A stretch of 64,000 nt of DNA from Dryococelus australis. Lineage: Eukaryota > Arthropoda > Insecta > Phasmatodea > Phasmatidae. The translations under genes were made by a program, and so were the position numbers. This document shows positions 45,385 through 56,612 of the stretch, piece after piece (positions within the stretch are counted from its first letter, which is position 1; the number at the start of each line of letters is the position of its first letter). The notes under the pieces are model-generated. The model did no database searches. It was not told the DNA's origin and saw only the letters and a program-made list of their open reading frames with translations. The stretch lies in NCBI GenBank assembly GCA_029891345.1, contig CM056993.1:277342016-277406015 (forward strand), given 5' to 3'.

Positions 45385-45770
45385 CATTAAAGCGAGGCGT
45401 TAATAAGCCCAATCAACTGGAAAACACATCTAAACGTAAGCGTGCGTGTCGCTGCTGGGTGCATCCCGGCGGCATTAGTGTAAATTAATCTTAATTATTA
45501 ACATTAACGTGGCCTCCGCTGCCTGGGAAGTAGCCCTACATTAAGACGTCTGAGTTGAGTTGTCCCGCCATTACAGCGGGCATCTGCCCAGCCCGTGTGC
45601 GGCGACGTCAGAATCAATTAGACGTAATAGCAATGGAATAGCCCGCCTTGTACAGCACTGCACAGCGAACCTGCACCGAGTCGCAGTGGCACATCATCTG
45701 TGGACGAAGTTAATGCCTGTTTGCTGCAAGGCGACGCTTGACATGTTGCGTGCGGTACAGATTTAATGAA
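45385..45770. promoter_or_regulatory. Candidate regulatory block with homeodomain-type sites
   Basis: A ~390 bp block of higher complexity and GC than its flanks, with no TE resemblance. Around 45473-45508 overlapping ATTA/TAATTA cores are packed together (GGCATTAGTGTAAATTAATC, TTAATTATTAACATTAAC). Other sites include CCAATCAA, GACGTCAG and CAATTAGACGTAAT. It looks like a developmental enhancer or conserved non-coding element, but conservation cannot be seen from one sequence. Confidence 0.3.
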
Positions 45771-46950
45771 TATCAACCCCTCAACTTACACACTAATTTC
45801 TCATTTAAAGTGTTGCGAAGGAGGAAATTAATGGGTGTCAAAAGTACATAAGAATTTCTTATTACAACTGACACTTTGGAACCTGTGGAAAGGGTTTCAT
45901 TACATCAACGACACAAGAAGCAATCAATTATAAAACATTTGCGTGTGTCAGCAACAACAAATATCGTAGCATTGCCCTTACCCGAGATAACATGTCCAGA
46001 CTCCCGCCTACCATTTCGCCTAGGTGGAAGGCGAGTAGTCTAACCACTACACCACCGCGGCCCCAGCTGTGGTGTATTGGTTAGAATAACTATTACAAGC
46101 TATTTAAATGGCGGGATTTTTGTCTGTTTTTCCACATCTGATACATTTAGGAAATGGGTGTAACGTCATTAAAGTGAGATACGCATTCTACGGGCGTTAA
46201 ATTCCTCCGTAGCATATGCTGATAATGGTTTTAGGTGAATAATAATTTAATTAAAAATAATTTCAGTAAGGGAGGGCTATTCGGTTTTAAAACTCGGTCT
46301 CATACAGCAAGTAGCTGTAGTATAATAACCACAATTGTTTCTTGAATTTTCAGTGTGTTTAGGTTCTTTCCAGAGGGTGATTTATGAGTAGTTTTGTTTG
46401 AAAGCATTTCACTGGTTTATTAAAGGTCGTCTTATTTTGGCAGGGTGGAGAGGCCACAAACACAGCATAAATGCTATTGGTATGATATCTGTGATCATTT
46501 GACCTCGTTATGACTGGTAAAAAAAATAATGCATAGCTGACATCATCTCCGATAAAAATACACGAAAGATGGTCAAGTATCGCTACACAAACAAGTTATT
46601 TTGGAAAAAATGTTTTTCATTATCAATAATATGACACCACATTTTTTTTCTTGTAAACTTTGGACACAATAGTAGCTACTTGTATTTAAATGTCGTCATG
46701 TAAACATGCAAGCATCTTTTTTTATTCTCGGGAATATGCGAATTATTCTTTTTTAGAAACCAACGTATAATATAAACATGTGCTACGTCCTAATGAAGAG
46801 CGTAAAATATATACATATGACTTTTGTTTCCACTCAAATAAAGACAAACTGTCGCACACATCAATGGGCACTAAATAATACTTTGCATGTGAAAATAAAT
46901 ACATTAAAAGGAGAAAAAAATTCCAGTACGAAAACGCTCTAACGTGACCT
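45771..46950. other. No gene; one SINE head
   Basis: AT-rich with no supported ORF. It includes the SINE fragment at 46010-46064, listed separately. Confidence 0.45.
46010..46064 (-). mobile_element. SINE head fragment, tRNA-like
   Basis: On the minus strand it reads GGCCGCGGTGGTGTAGTGG then TTAGACTACTCGCCTTCCAC and CTAGGCG, matching the head of the SINE at 51886. The body is missing. Confidence 0.6.
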
Positions 46951-46954
46951 ACGC

Positions 46955-47460
46955 CTAGAGCGTGATTCCTAAAAGCATATACGTAGAGACCTGCGAAATT
47001 CGCGTTATTATTTGAAGACAGGTGATACTTCCAACACTGTAATTTTGTATTGCCTTTTTCATTGAACTAAAAGTTTGTTTAGACACACCCTGGATGACTT
47101 TGAGCAATAGGAATAAAGCTAACGAGAGACTGGCCCAATCGTGTCCAACCAGTCGAAAGGGAAAATGTTTCCTCACTGCTACAGAAGCCAATAAACAAGT
47201 AGAACCGACTCTAATATGTATAGGACTTAGATTGTGGTTTACTAAGAAGCACTAGTCGGTAACAAACCAGCAAGGAAACAAGGGCAGACTCCATTCCTAC
47301 CTGTGGTGAAATGGATTTCTAGCAGGGCAGGAGCCACTGAACATAAAGCCGACGATCTAACACTCATGCAACTGTGGAGCCTAAACTACAGGTCAGGGAA
47401 CTCACACAATTTTTTCATATCCCTAGATGTTAGGAAGTAAAAGAACATAAGAAGAACCCC
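46955..47460. repeat. Dispersed repeat family D, two pieces
   Basis: TTTAGACACACCCTGGATGA then GAGCAATAGG matches 57408-57450. CTGTGGAGCCTAAACTACAGG (47373) matches GTGGAGTCTAGCCTACAGG at 57560. The end motif GTAGAGACCTGCGAAATTCG (46983) recurs at 50048 and, inverted, at 57117. The type of element is unknown. Confidence 0.4.
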
Positions 47461-48045
47461 TTTACCAAGAAAATGCATGTTACGAGGGGCCCAAGACTAA
47501 TAACAGTCTTCTGTCCCTCGTAGCAAATGCCTTCTTGGAAATAGTCCACTTCTTATATTCTTTAACATCTATTGCATGTTCCTTTCACAATTATTTGAAT
47601 AAAACTCTGTCACGGGAGTGTATTAAAATTCCGTAAAACACATTTACACGTTCAGAGTTAATCACAGTGAACAATTTATTGGACTGGGAACTTGTGGAAC
47701 TGGATGACAGCGTTCAGCCCACGGATGTTTTGATAATACTATTTAGTTCCCTTCTCTTCAGGCTCCTTCACGTTGCCTTACACCCGTCAAAGAACCAATA
47801 AAACAATTCATGTGTAACTTAAAAACTTTCACCATTATAGCGAAAAGCCACGAGGGGCAACAAAGCTTTGTCTTTGAACTATAGGTATGAAAAGACGAGA
47901 TAGTACAGTACTGAATATAAAAAAAATCTTCGAAGAGAAACTAGGATCTAACCACACATCGTCAACCTCGCAGACAACTTTTTGCCTTCCGAGTATTTGC
48001 GGCCTGATTTATTTTGCACCGCACTATAGCTGGGCGATGTCGCGC
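47461..48045. other. No gene seen
   Basis: A short inverted pair flanks 47500-47530 (CCAAGACTAATAACAGTCTT). No ORF is supported. Confidence 0.35.
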
Positions 48046-48480
48046 CCGGCTATAGTCTATTCGCGGTTGTTTACCATTTTTTCTGAAACCCTGCTGAAGT
48101 TCTCCTTCCAGGATATGCTTACGCCTCGTGCAATCAAAGCTGAACCTAGTCTGGGAAATTACACCAAAGGGACAACAGTATTCGCGTACACTCAGTATTA
48201 TAATATTTTGCATAAGAACTTTTGCTTACTAGGCATTACCGACATGCCATATTTATTTTGAATGGAATATTATAATTTATAGATAATATGTAAATAAAAC
48301 TTTAGTTTAACCAAAAATATGGTATTTTATGGTCTGTTATGTTAACACATATAAAAACGTTTGTGATAATAATTATTAACATAGTTAGGAGACAACCGAA
48401 CACTTCGTACATGGGTGATTATTCAAACGTTTGATTCAAGAAGTAGGGAGAAACCGCAAATGGAATATAGTCAAATAATT
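48046..48480 (-). mobile_element. MITE family B, copy 4, inverted
   Basis: The left edge CTATAGTCTATTCGCGGTTG and the right edge AAACCGCAAATGGAATATAG are inverted termini of the family. GCCTCGTGCAATCAAAGCT and TTTTGCATAAGAACTT are inverses of the family's 3' blocks. Confidence 0.6.
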
Positions 48481-50153
48481 ACTGTCTTCTCGTGGTTATT
48501 ATCGCTCTAGTATTGCTCAAGGCTAAACGCCTCTTATATTTGTTCTTTTTTCGGTCGCAGTCTCATGTGGCAATTAGTTTTTTTTTTTTAATGTAAGGAA
48601 CGTTCAAGAACAAGTTCGTGGATGATGCAAATTTAAATCAGGTTGGCTAACGTTACTAGCTGGATCTAAATTATTTTTCACCATTTTAGGTTCTCGCAAA
48701 AGCAAAAGTATAAAATCATTTTATTTAGATAATTCGCAAGAAAATGACAAGTTATGCTACTGTAAGCATGAAGAAAGGACTGAGGACAAATTATGAGGGA
48801 CCAGTGGAGAGTTGCCTGGTTTTATCGACGAGATCATATATTTTTTGCTGGACCTGAAGAAGACAGCAAGGATGCTGATTGGTAGGGCAAAAACCAACTT
48901 GTTCCAGTGTAGCACCAAGACCTTATATCGTATAAATTAACACTAACAACTATGTGAAGAACTCTGAGGTTAATACATATAAAACTCAAAGCATACCTAA
49001 AATATGTTCTTAATTATTCCCCGAACAAAGTTAGTAAAAATTTGCCATAGGTTCACATATTCGCTTACAGCTTTAAGTAACAGATAACACCTTAATTACC
49101 TGTCCTACCATCAAGCAGTAACGTTCAAAATAAACGAGAGAGATTTATTTCACCAAGAGCACACACTTAGTTGATAAGCTGATAAGGTACTAGTTTTACT
49201 GCTGATAACACTTTCTGCATAAAAAAGATTATAAAGGCACCTCTCCAAAAACGAATTTGGGTTACTAACTTTTAAACGAAAAATCAAATAAATTTTTTGT
49301 GCAATTTGTTATATTCAAATTATATCTTTCTCTGTTACATTGTTTCATAGTTACGTGTCAAATTGAGATTTTACCATTTTAGTTTCATGCAAAAGTAATT
49401 ATTATAATCATTTTAGAAAACTGCAAAAATGGCGCTGTCTATATTTCATAATACTCTGCAGGTTTTTTTTGAACAAATAGCTATAGCAGAGTTTTCCTGA
49501 AGTTAACTTTTACCCAATTTTTTTTGCGGGGTGGTGTATACTTATTAAGGTACTACATTGTGTTCCTATTAGAAATATTTTTTTTTTTTTACTGGTAGCT
49601 TGATTTTTGTAATCTGATTATGGTTGTAAAAAATATAAAAGTGAGTGATTAAAAAAATTTTTAAATTACTTCTCACATAAAAAACTTAATTTAAACTGTG
49701 TTTAGCATGATCATCATATTAAACCTTATCTTTATTTTCATTGGCTTTAACTATTTCTTTAGACCTATATATTCATCGAAAATATAATTTTTGGTAAAAC
49801 GTATTTACCCATTTATCTGTCAATGCTTTTCTGAAAATTTCTACAAGTATGTAAATTAGGAAGGAATAGTGCGCCTTACGGAGCCAAAATCGGAAAAGTC
49901 ATTTAATACAGAAGGGAATTTCCTGGAACTCCTAGTATTTCGTCTTCCTTCTTTTGCTCATCTGCTATCCCAAACGACCTAGACCGTCGATGCTAGCCTC
50001 CTTATAGGCGATATCTCCACTGATGAATCACCTGGAAGGCCAATGAATGTAGAGACTCGCAAATTTCGTGAATAAATTATTCAGCGAGCTAGACTAAAAT
50101 CTGCTGCTGTATTTCTGAGGCAAAAACGTTTGTTAATTGACTGCTACTATCGC
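48481..50153. other. No gene seen; AT-rich
   Basis: About 1.7 kb of AT-rich sequence with homopolymer runs. A family D end motif (TAGAGACTCGCAAATTTCGT) lies at 50049. Confidence 0.45.
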
Positions 50154-50795
50154 TATAGGCTATTCAGGGTAAAGTGATCAATTTGAAATCAACCTTTGAA
50201 AAATTCCACTGCTCCTATAAACTTCTCAGGGTAAGGTGAGCACTTTTGAAAGCCCTCCCATTTGGAATAGTAATCAATAAATATATTTTATTTTAGCCTT
50301 AGACGTTAATTTCAGTGTGCGGTGGCATATACACACTGTGTTTATTACTTGCATGGCAATATTTAATTGAAAATGTGGTTAGAGGATAAAATTGTCTGAA
50401 AGGAAAACGTAACTAGGGCCTCAAAAGTGCTCACTTTACCGTGAACAGCCTAACCCTGCATGTATTTTAACCCTGTGAAGTTGGTAACGATAGAAGGAAT
50501 GTAGTTCCATGTCATGACGTTCAATTAAAATTATTATGCGAACATTTGTGAATTGTAAACTTATTTCTAATATTTTGTTTTTTTTTTTAAATTGGTATAA
50601 GTGTAGCAATTAAAAAATTCATCCAATATTTACTTTTCGAATAGTTATACAGTTTCACTTCACCAACGCATGAATAAAGTGATCAGGTCTATGCCAATGT
50701 TGATTTTACATATTACGGAAGAAACACAATGTGCGTACAAGTAGCTCTAAGAAGGGCTTTCAAAAGTGCTCAGATTACCCCGTGAACAGCCTATA
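50154..50795 (-). mobile_element. MITE family C, copy 4, split by a family A MITE
   Basis: TATAGGCTATTCAGGGTAAA at the left and CCGTGAACAGCCTATA at the right bound the element. CTTTGAAAAATTCCACTGCTCC before the insert and CCTGCATGTATTTT after it are contiguous in copy 3 (CACTGCTCCTCCCTGCGTAT). The interior matches copy 3 in the same orientation (CACCAACGCATGAATAAAG). Confidence 0.7.
50216..50452 (+). mobile_element. MITE family A, copy 4, inside family C
   Basis: AACTTCTCAGGGTAAGGTGA then CATTTGGAATAGTAATC, GCCTTAGACGTTAATT and the right end TTACCGTGAACAGCC. TA flanks both sides within the host MITE. Confidence 0.75.
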
Positions 50796-51885
50796 CAAAC
50801 CGTTACACTGGGCTTATCATTATTCGGCCACGCCGTTGCTCTATTTTAATTACTGGTTTTCACAACGGCGTGTGTAAATAACTGCGGTAGAATCACAATA
50901 GTAAAATACAGGGAATAAATGCTTGAAATTTGACTTGCCACAGAATGAATTGGTGAAATTTATGGGCTCTGTTATTGGTTTGTTGCCGCTCGTAGTGTGC
51001 TTGTTATGCCTGGTTCAAATGTAAGCCGATCGCGCCGGACGAGCAGCAAATTCAACAGCCAATCAGAAACTGTCTTCGTTTTCCGCAAGAGCCACGTGGA
51101 AGAGCAGACTTCGCCGACATTTCACAGAAGTCTGTTGGCTCACGTATTTCATGGCACACATTTCTTGGATAATCAACGCGTATTGATGTTATAGTATAGA
51201 ATAGTTAAATGTATGTATTATAATGAAATACGTAAGAAAACACGTTAATGCTATTAAACACTTGTATTAAATAAACGTATTTTGGAAATTAACCGATGGG
51301 TAAGTATAATACGAAAACTATAATATCTTGCAACCCATATATTAAAAATTCTTTAACATACTGGAAATAATAAAATAGAATAGAAACATAACAGCGTGTA
51401 GCTTATTGTCCACAACATATTTCGGAATGTTATAATAAAAAATAAAAAAAACGAACTGAACAGCGTGGTCTTAAAACAGCTTGCAACCAAACAGTAAAAT
51501 GGTAACGTAGAAAAATCTGATAACATATGAACAACCATAGGTATTCTCTCTGCTTTCTATGATTTGCTTAATCTGCGTAAATGTGAACCATTTTTTACAT
51601 GTACTGTTCGCCGTACCGGTATCAAGACCTGAAATCGTTTCCTTTTGACGACCCCCTAGAAAGGCTTCTGATTGGTTGGCTGCGTGTTGACAAGTTCTAT
51701 TCGCTGTAACGGAGCCGAACTTCCTGCTGAGCAGCTCTGTTGTCGAGGTCATGAAACTCGGCGAACGAAAGCCATCAGTCTCCAATCACGTATCGTAGCC
51801 GCTGAATGGAGACGAAACACGGCGAGCTTGCAGTAAATATATGACAGAGGAGCGCACATAAAGAACTGTGTTGGAACATCTAACA
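50796..51885. other. No confident gene; CCAAT and E-box motifs
   Basis: CCAATCAGA (51058) and GCCACGTGG (51090) lie in a short GC-richer patch. Similar ATTGG motifs occur at 51673. No exon was defined. The rest is AT-rich. Confidence 0.35.
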
Positions 51886-52133
51886 GGGTCCGCGGTTGTG
51901 TAGTAGTTAAAGACTACTCACCTCCCACCTAGGCGAACTGGTTCGATTCCCGGCGGGGTCGGATTTCCGCAAGTGGAAATCGTGTCGGACGATGCCGCTG
52001 GTCGGCGGGTTTTCTCGGGGATCTCCCGTTTCCCCCATTTCATTCCGGCGCTGCTCCATACTCACCTCGATTCGCCCTCTTCGTCTCTCAAGACCTCGAC
52101 GTTAAGAGCTACCTAAATCTCTTCACTCACTCA
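51886..52133 (+). mobile_element. tRNA-derived SINE, ~248 bp
   Basis: The head reads GGGTCCGCGGTTGTGTAGTA with an A-box position, then GAACTGGTTCGATTCCCGG (B box at 51940-51950). The body CCGCAAGTGGAAATCGTGTC, then TTCCGGCGCTGCTCCATACT and a tail TCTCAAGACCTCGACGTTAAG matches the inverted copy at 58626. It was presumably mobilised by a LINE. Confidence 0.8.
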
Positions 52134-53270
52134 TCTAGCATTATTCATTAAGGTAAAATTGTGCAGTCGTTTAATGTGGCCGCCAGGCTGGAGAATTTTT
52201 GCACGTTCCAGGCTTTGAAAAAAAAACACTAAGTGTGATCCATGCATTCTCATCATTAGGTGCCGCTAAGAGACTGGCCATGTCATTTTAAGCCTTAATA
52301 TCAGAAGTAACAGTGCGCTACTCTTGTCTAATACCATTTTAAAACACCCGACTTGGCAATTTTCATTGCGAAGAAACTGGCTTCGAAATAAGTATAAGCA
52401 CGTGAAGAGTTTCTTAAATGCTATTAATAAGCAGAGATAACTAAAGCATAATGAGAATTTTGTAATACGACGTTTTCTCCCCAAGTTATGCACATCGTCT
52501 GGTGGCCTGGGCAGGCGGGCACTTACGAGCAACACGCCCAAGTGTAACTCAGGCTACGCTGTCACTAGTCGGTAAATATCTCTGTCCTTTACAACAGTAC
52601 TCACGTGGGCATAGTATTCACGAACTCTGCACTGTATACTGTGCACTTACTTCATGGTAATCGCACTCCGCTTGTAGCTGTGACGAATTTTTGGCTACTT
52701 GATGTGAAGCAGTTCTAACCGGCCCTGATTGTGGCTTGGTATTGTACGCACTTATATGACGCGCCATGTTGCTGGCATCAGCGTTTTGGTAATGGGAATT
52801 AAGTGAGTCCTGGAGTGAGACTTTTTAATTTTGGCCTCGGCCTCCGTTATGTTAGTTCCCCCACATGTAGGGTGTCGAAAGAGATTTCACGAGAATCAAA
52901 TTACCAATTTTATCGTGACCCGATCAATATTCTTTTGTGTCAAGAAAAAGTAAGCTGACTCAGCACGTATAGAATACACACTACCTCTTTGGAGAACCTG
53001 TCTACGTTTTGTGCCAGATAAAGTTTTTTTGAAGAGGAATGGGAAAAATTTAACTGCTTAAAACACTAGGTTAATGAGCGTCACTCGTTTTGAGAGTGCT
53101 ACATTGAGAAGATTTTAAGTGAGTCCATAAATTGAGCCGTGAACATAGCCATTGGCCGTTAAAGAAAGGAACGTGTCAAGTATTTAGAAACACAGTACCG
53201 TGCTGAAAGGCTTCGTCGAAGGGAATTTCTTCATCTTCGAAGATACATCGGCTTGATATTAATCAAGCCT
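52134..53270. other. No confident gene
   Basis: A 91-codon minus-strand frame (52266-52541) starts within a GC-richer patch but shows no domain. Nothing else is supported. Confidence 0.35.
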
Positions 53271-53318
53271 GTGAATCATCTATAAACGACGCTCCGTTCC
53301 GTAAGGGTTGCGAGAGAA

Positions 53319-53528
53319 ATGGCGACTGACTTGATGGAGGATTATTTCTTGGACAGTCCTGAACAATCCCCTTTATTGTTCGCCAGTAATGATAGTGTCG
53401 CTGAGCGGACCCCACGATTGGCCAACTTCAGATCCTGCATTACTAATTGTCCGCCTTGGCTTGCGTTACTAATTGTTTTGATTTGTGTGATACTTTTTGT
53501 ATCTTACGCCAGTAGTCTGCCTAACTAA
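53319..53528 (+). CDS. Small one-TM protein, 69 aa, hypothetical
   Basis: ATG 53319 sits in a good initiation context (GAGAAATGG). The N-terminal ~45 residues are acidic and polar (DLMEDYFLDSPEQSP). A single hydrophobic segment, WLALLIVLICVILFVSYAS, follows and ends four residues before the stop, the layout of a tail-anchored or short type II membrane protein. Base composition is richer and codon use more regular than in other frames here. It could also be a first exon whose donor was not recognised. No family is assigned. Confidence 0.45.
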   Translation: MATDLMEDYFLDSPEQSPLLFASNDSVAERTPRLANFRSCITNCPPWLALLIVLICVILFVSYASSLPN

Positions 53529-55613
53529 TGTCTGACTTTTTAGAAGAAGAAAGATGAAAGAATTCCTATTCCTCATTACTAGGGGTAGTGAAATTTGCCT
53601 AAAAATTTCAAGACAAGTTATATTTCAAAACACTGTAGGGTAGTTTAACTACCTTGATTGGCTGAATTATTTTTTGACAAGTGTTAACTTTCTGCACACG
53701 AATCACATGGAGCCGTGCCGATGTTGCCAAATGGTGAGTGGCCCGATCAAATATGTAAATGCCTTCTCAAGCAGACAGCAACCAATGGCAATAAACAAAC
53801 TGCTGTTGGGTGCTTATAGTATTACAGTCTATGAGTCTATCGTGTATTCATATTTTTTCGCGAAAAATCCCTAGCTCTACTCATTATCATCGGCAATATG
53901 TGGCAAGAACTTTAAGGGTATTTGTGCCTAATTTGTGTGGGTTTTTTATGTATTAAATTAATGGTTTTCTCAGCATTACTCTATGAACTCCGATCACACT
54001 TCGCTCGCCAAATGCACTCCACCAACAAAATAAGTGAAAACGAAGACGCCATCTCTGCCATCATGAGGAACGTGCCTATGTGGACCGCTTGACGCCACTC
54101 TATCAGGAGCTCGATTTTCGCACCAAGAGGAGTAGGTGTGTATCTCGGCTTGTAGTACAAACGCCTCACAGACATCTAAACTAGAATGACAGTTACCTGC
54201 GGAGAACTGGGGCTTGCCTTTATCATAGGTGTTGTTAAAACTTTGTGTAGGGTTGCATTTGTGAGTTGATATTCCTGCCTGATGAAGGAATGCAGCTGAA
54301 GATCAACAGTCTGGGTCGTCACCCTCATGCAGAGGCACTGTCAAAAATTATCTTTATCCTACATGGTTTCCAAAGTATTGCCATCGTATTTGGAATGTTA
54401 AAAAATTTTCTGTGATTCAGTATTGGCACATAGAGGGCAGGTCCCAAGACCCCTTTTGGAATTCCCCAAAAAAATTTTTATTTGCTGGCCGTGCAATATG
54501 GTATATTTTATTTTATTATTATTCTCCAGGTGTTCGTTTTGTCGCTTGTTACATAACTCATAAAAGTTTCATGTATTAGAAGGTATACTGCATGTCAATT
54601 TTTTTCGAAGATATTGCATAACGATTTCAGTTATTGCTTTAATTAAAAGAAATGCTATCAATTAGACGACTTAAGTTTATTTGGACGTTTTTTATTTTAC
54701 TCCCTGTATTTGCGGGTTGTTGATCGAATTTCGAAAAATGCATCTTTGCAGTATAAAAAACTTGTGTCTAAATAAAATGACACTGTTTTTTTAACCAGAG
54801 AGTAAGTTACTTTATTTTTAAAATAAATATTTTGTCTCTTTGTACTGATTTTACAGCGTGTGTAATAAATGTGAAATTCTATGTTATTGATAGTAGGAAA
54901 TGTTTAATTTACATTGGTTTGTTTTTGACTGAACTAATGACTACGTCAGGACCTGCAAATGTAACTACTTGCGCCAGTTTCGTTTGTCACTTGACTCGTG
55001 TGAATAGACCCTAATGAGATACGCGGTATTGTGAACCCGTTTTCCCTTCAGTTTTCAGACATCTTGCCCTCTCTGCCCCCTTCACCAAACAGTGAATTAT
55101 TCAAGGTGGCAGGCCTAGCCATTGGACTTCCCGGAATGCGGGCGCCTGCATCGCAACACAAAACCTTCATGCAAGTTTCAGGTTCCAGGACCTGGACTTC
55201 CGCCTCCAGCACTCCAGTCCCTTTGTCGTCGAATATTCACCACCTACAGCTGTTCTTCCGGGAACACTGTCCCAGCCACTTACAATATATTCCAGGACAC
55301 CAGCCACCTCAGAAGTCAGTTTCTTCAACCCTTCAACTATAACACTGGCTAGTCATTCCAGTCGCTGCAATTGAAGATTTTTTGGCATTATTAGAAAAAA
55401 AAGCCTAGAACATTTCACGCAAACGAATCATTGGGAAGAATTTCTATATCCTATGTCAACAGCTTGGCTAGTGAAATATTATAAAATCACTGGGTACTAA
55501 ATATACCGAAGTTAAATTGGGTGTTCACTTTTATTCGCTGAATAGTTGCGCAAGGCTTCGGAAACTGGTCTTGTGCCTGGTTGTCGCGCTCTGCGATAGG
55601 TCGCAAGTAAAGG
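53529..55613. other. No confident gene; one family D-like piece
   Basis: 53690-53865 contains CAACCAATGGCAATAAACAAAC and a following ATTACAGTCTATGAG, resembling family D (57520-57580). The 55031-55352 frames are rich in Pro/Ser but have no domain. Confidence 0.4.
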
Positions 55614-56612
55614 CGATATTACACGATACCAGATTCCGCAAAAGCTTGTGCAAGGCCCACCATAGCGGCCGGTATTCGAGCTAGTATGGCACCCGTCATG
55701 GCATTTCCCGCCTTACACGGCCAGATTTCGTACCAGGTTTGGTAAATGGACACGTCCTATTTTTCGTGGCAGGTCCCATACCAGGTTTCGCACTTGGCCA
55801 ATCACATCGCAGTTTCAGAGCGTAGGGCTAGTACTTGAAATGAGTTGAAAAAACCGAAAAGGACGCTTCCATCTTGATTATACATCCGTGAGGTTGAAAC
55901 TCTTTCGAATAGTTTTAAAATATGACAACGACGAATAATATTGATGGAAAATTTAATTACGTTTTAAAACCGTTATAAATACTTAAAACATCACCAACTG
56001 TATGAAAAAACTTAATTCAAATAAACACTATATCGTTAATAAACTCGTTTCTAGCGTCTAACTGGTTGTACAGAGGTAATGTCGCGGCGCCTGCGAGTAG
56101 TAGGTAAATTATTTGGCGAGAATTCAAAACTCCGCCAGACCCAATTAATTTTTTAAATTAAATTGTTCATGTGGATAATATCCCTGTACGTAAAAAAAAA
56201 TTGTAACCTGTCAGTAATTTTCGTCAAAATTTAAAATAACGCACTCGTACTCTAGTGACTTCGGGTATTTTTTAAGGAAATGAATTAGACTATACTAGTA
56301 AGCAATCAATGTATGTAAAGGGTGAACAGTAATATAGCAATATTAAGATGTGCTAGCTAGTTTTTTTTATAGGCCTATGCAAGTTATTAACTGGTAGCAG
56401 TTCTACGAATGGGGTTCATATTTACTACAAACCACACACTGCGCACCCACCGAGGGTGCCAAATGCTAGTACGCGAACTGCTGTCGTGTAATATGAATCT
56501 TCCATGGCAGCTCATATAACGGCTGGTATACCGGCTCGTGCACTATGGCTTGTAGAAGCTTGTACAAGAAGGAAGTACGGCTGCAGGTATCGTGTAATAT
56601 CGGCACAAGTTG
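55614..56612. mobile_element. TIR element E, ~1 kb, non-coding
   Basis: GGCGATATTACACGATACC at the left is mirrored by GGTATCGTGTAATATCGGC at the right. Further inverted blocks follow (CAAGCTTCTACAAGCCATAG pairs with AAAAGCTTGTGCAAGGCCC), giving arms of ~110 bp. The interior is AT-rich. The superfamily was not recognised and no target duplication was read. Confidence 0.65.
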
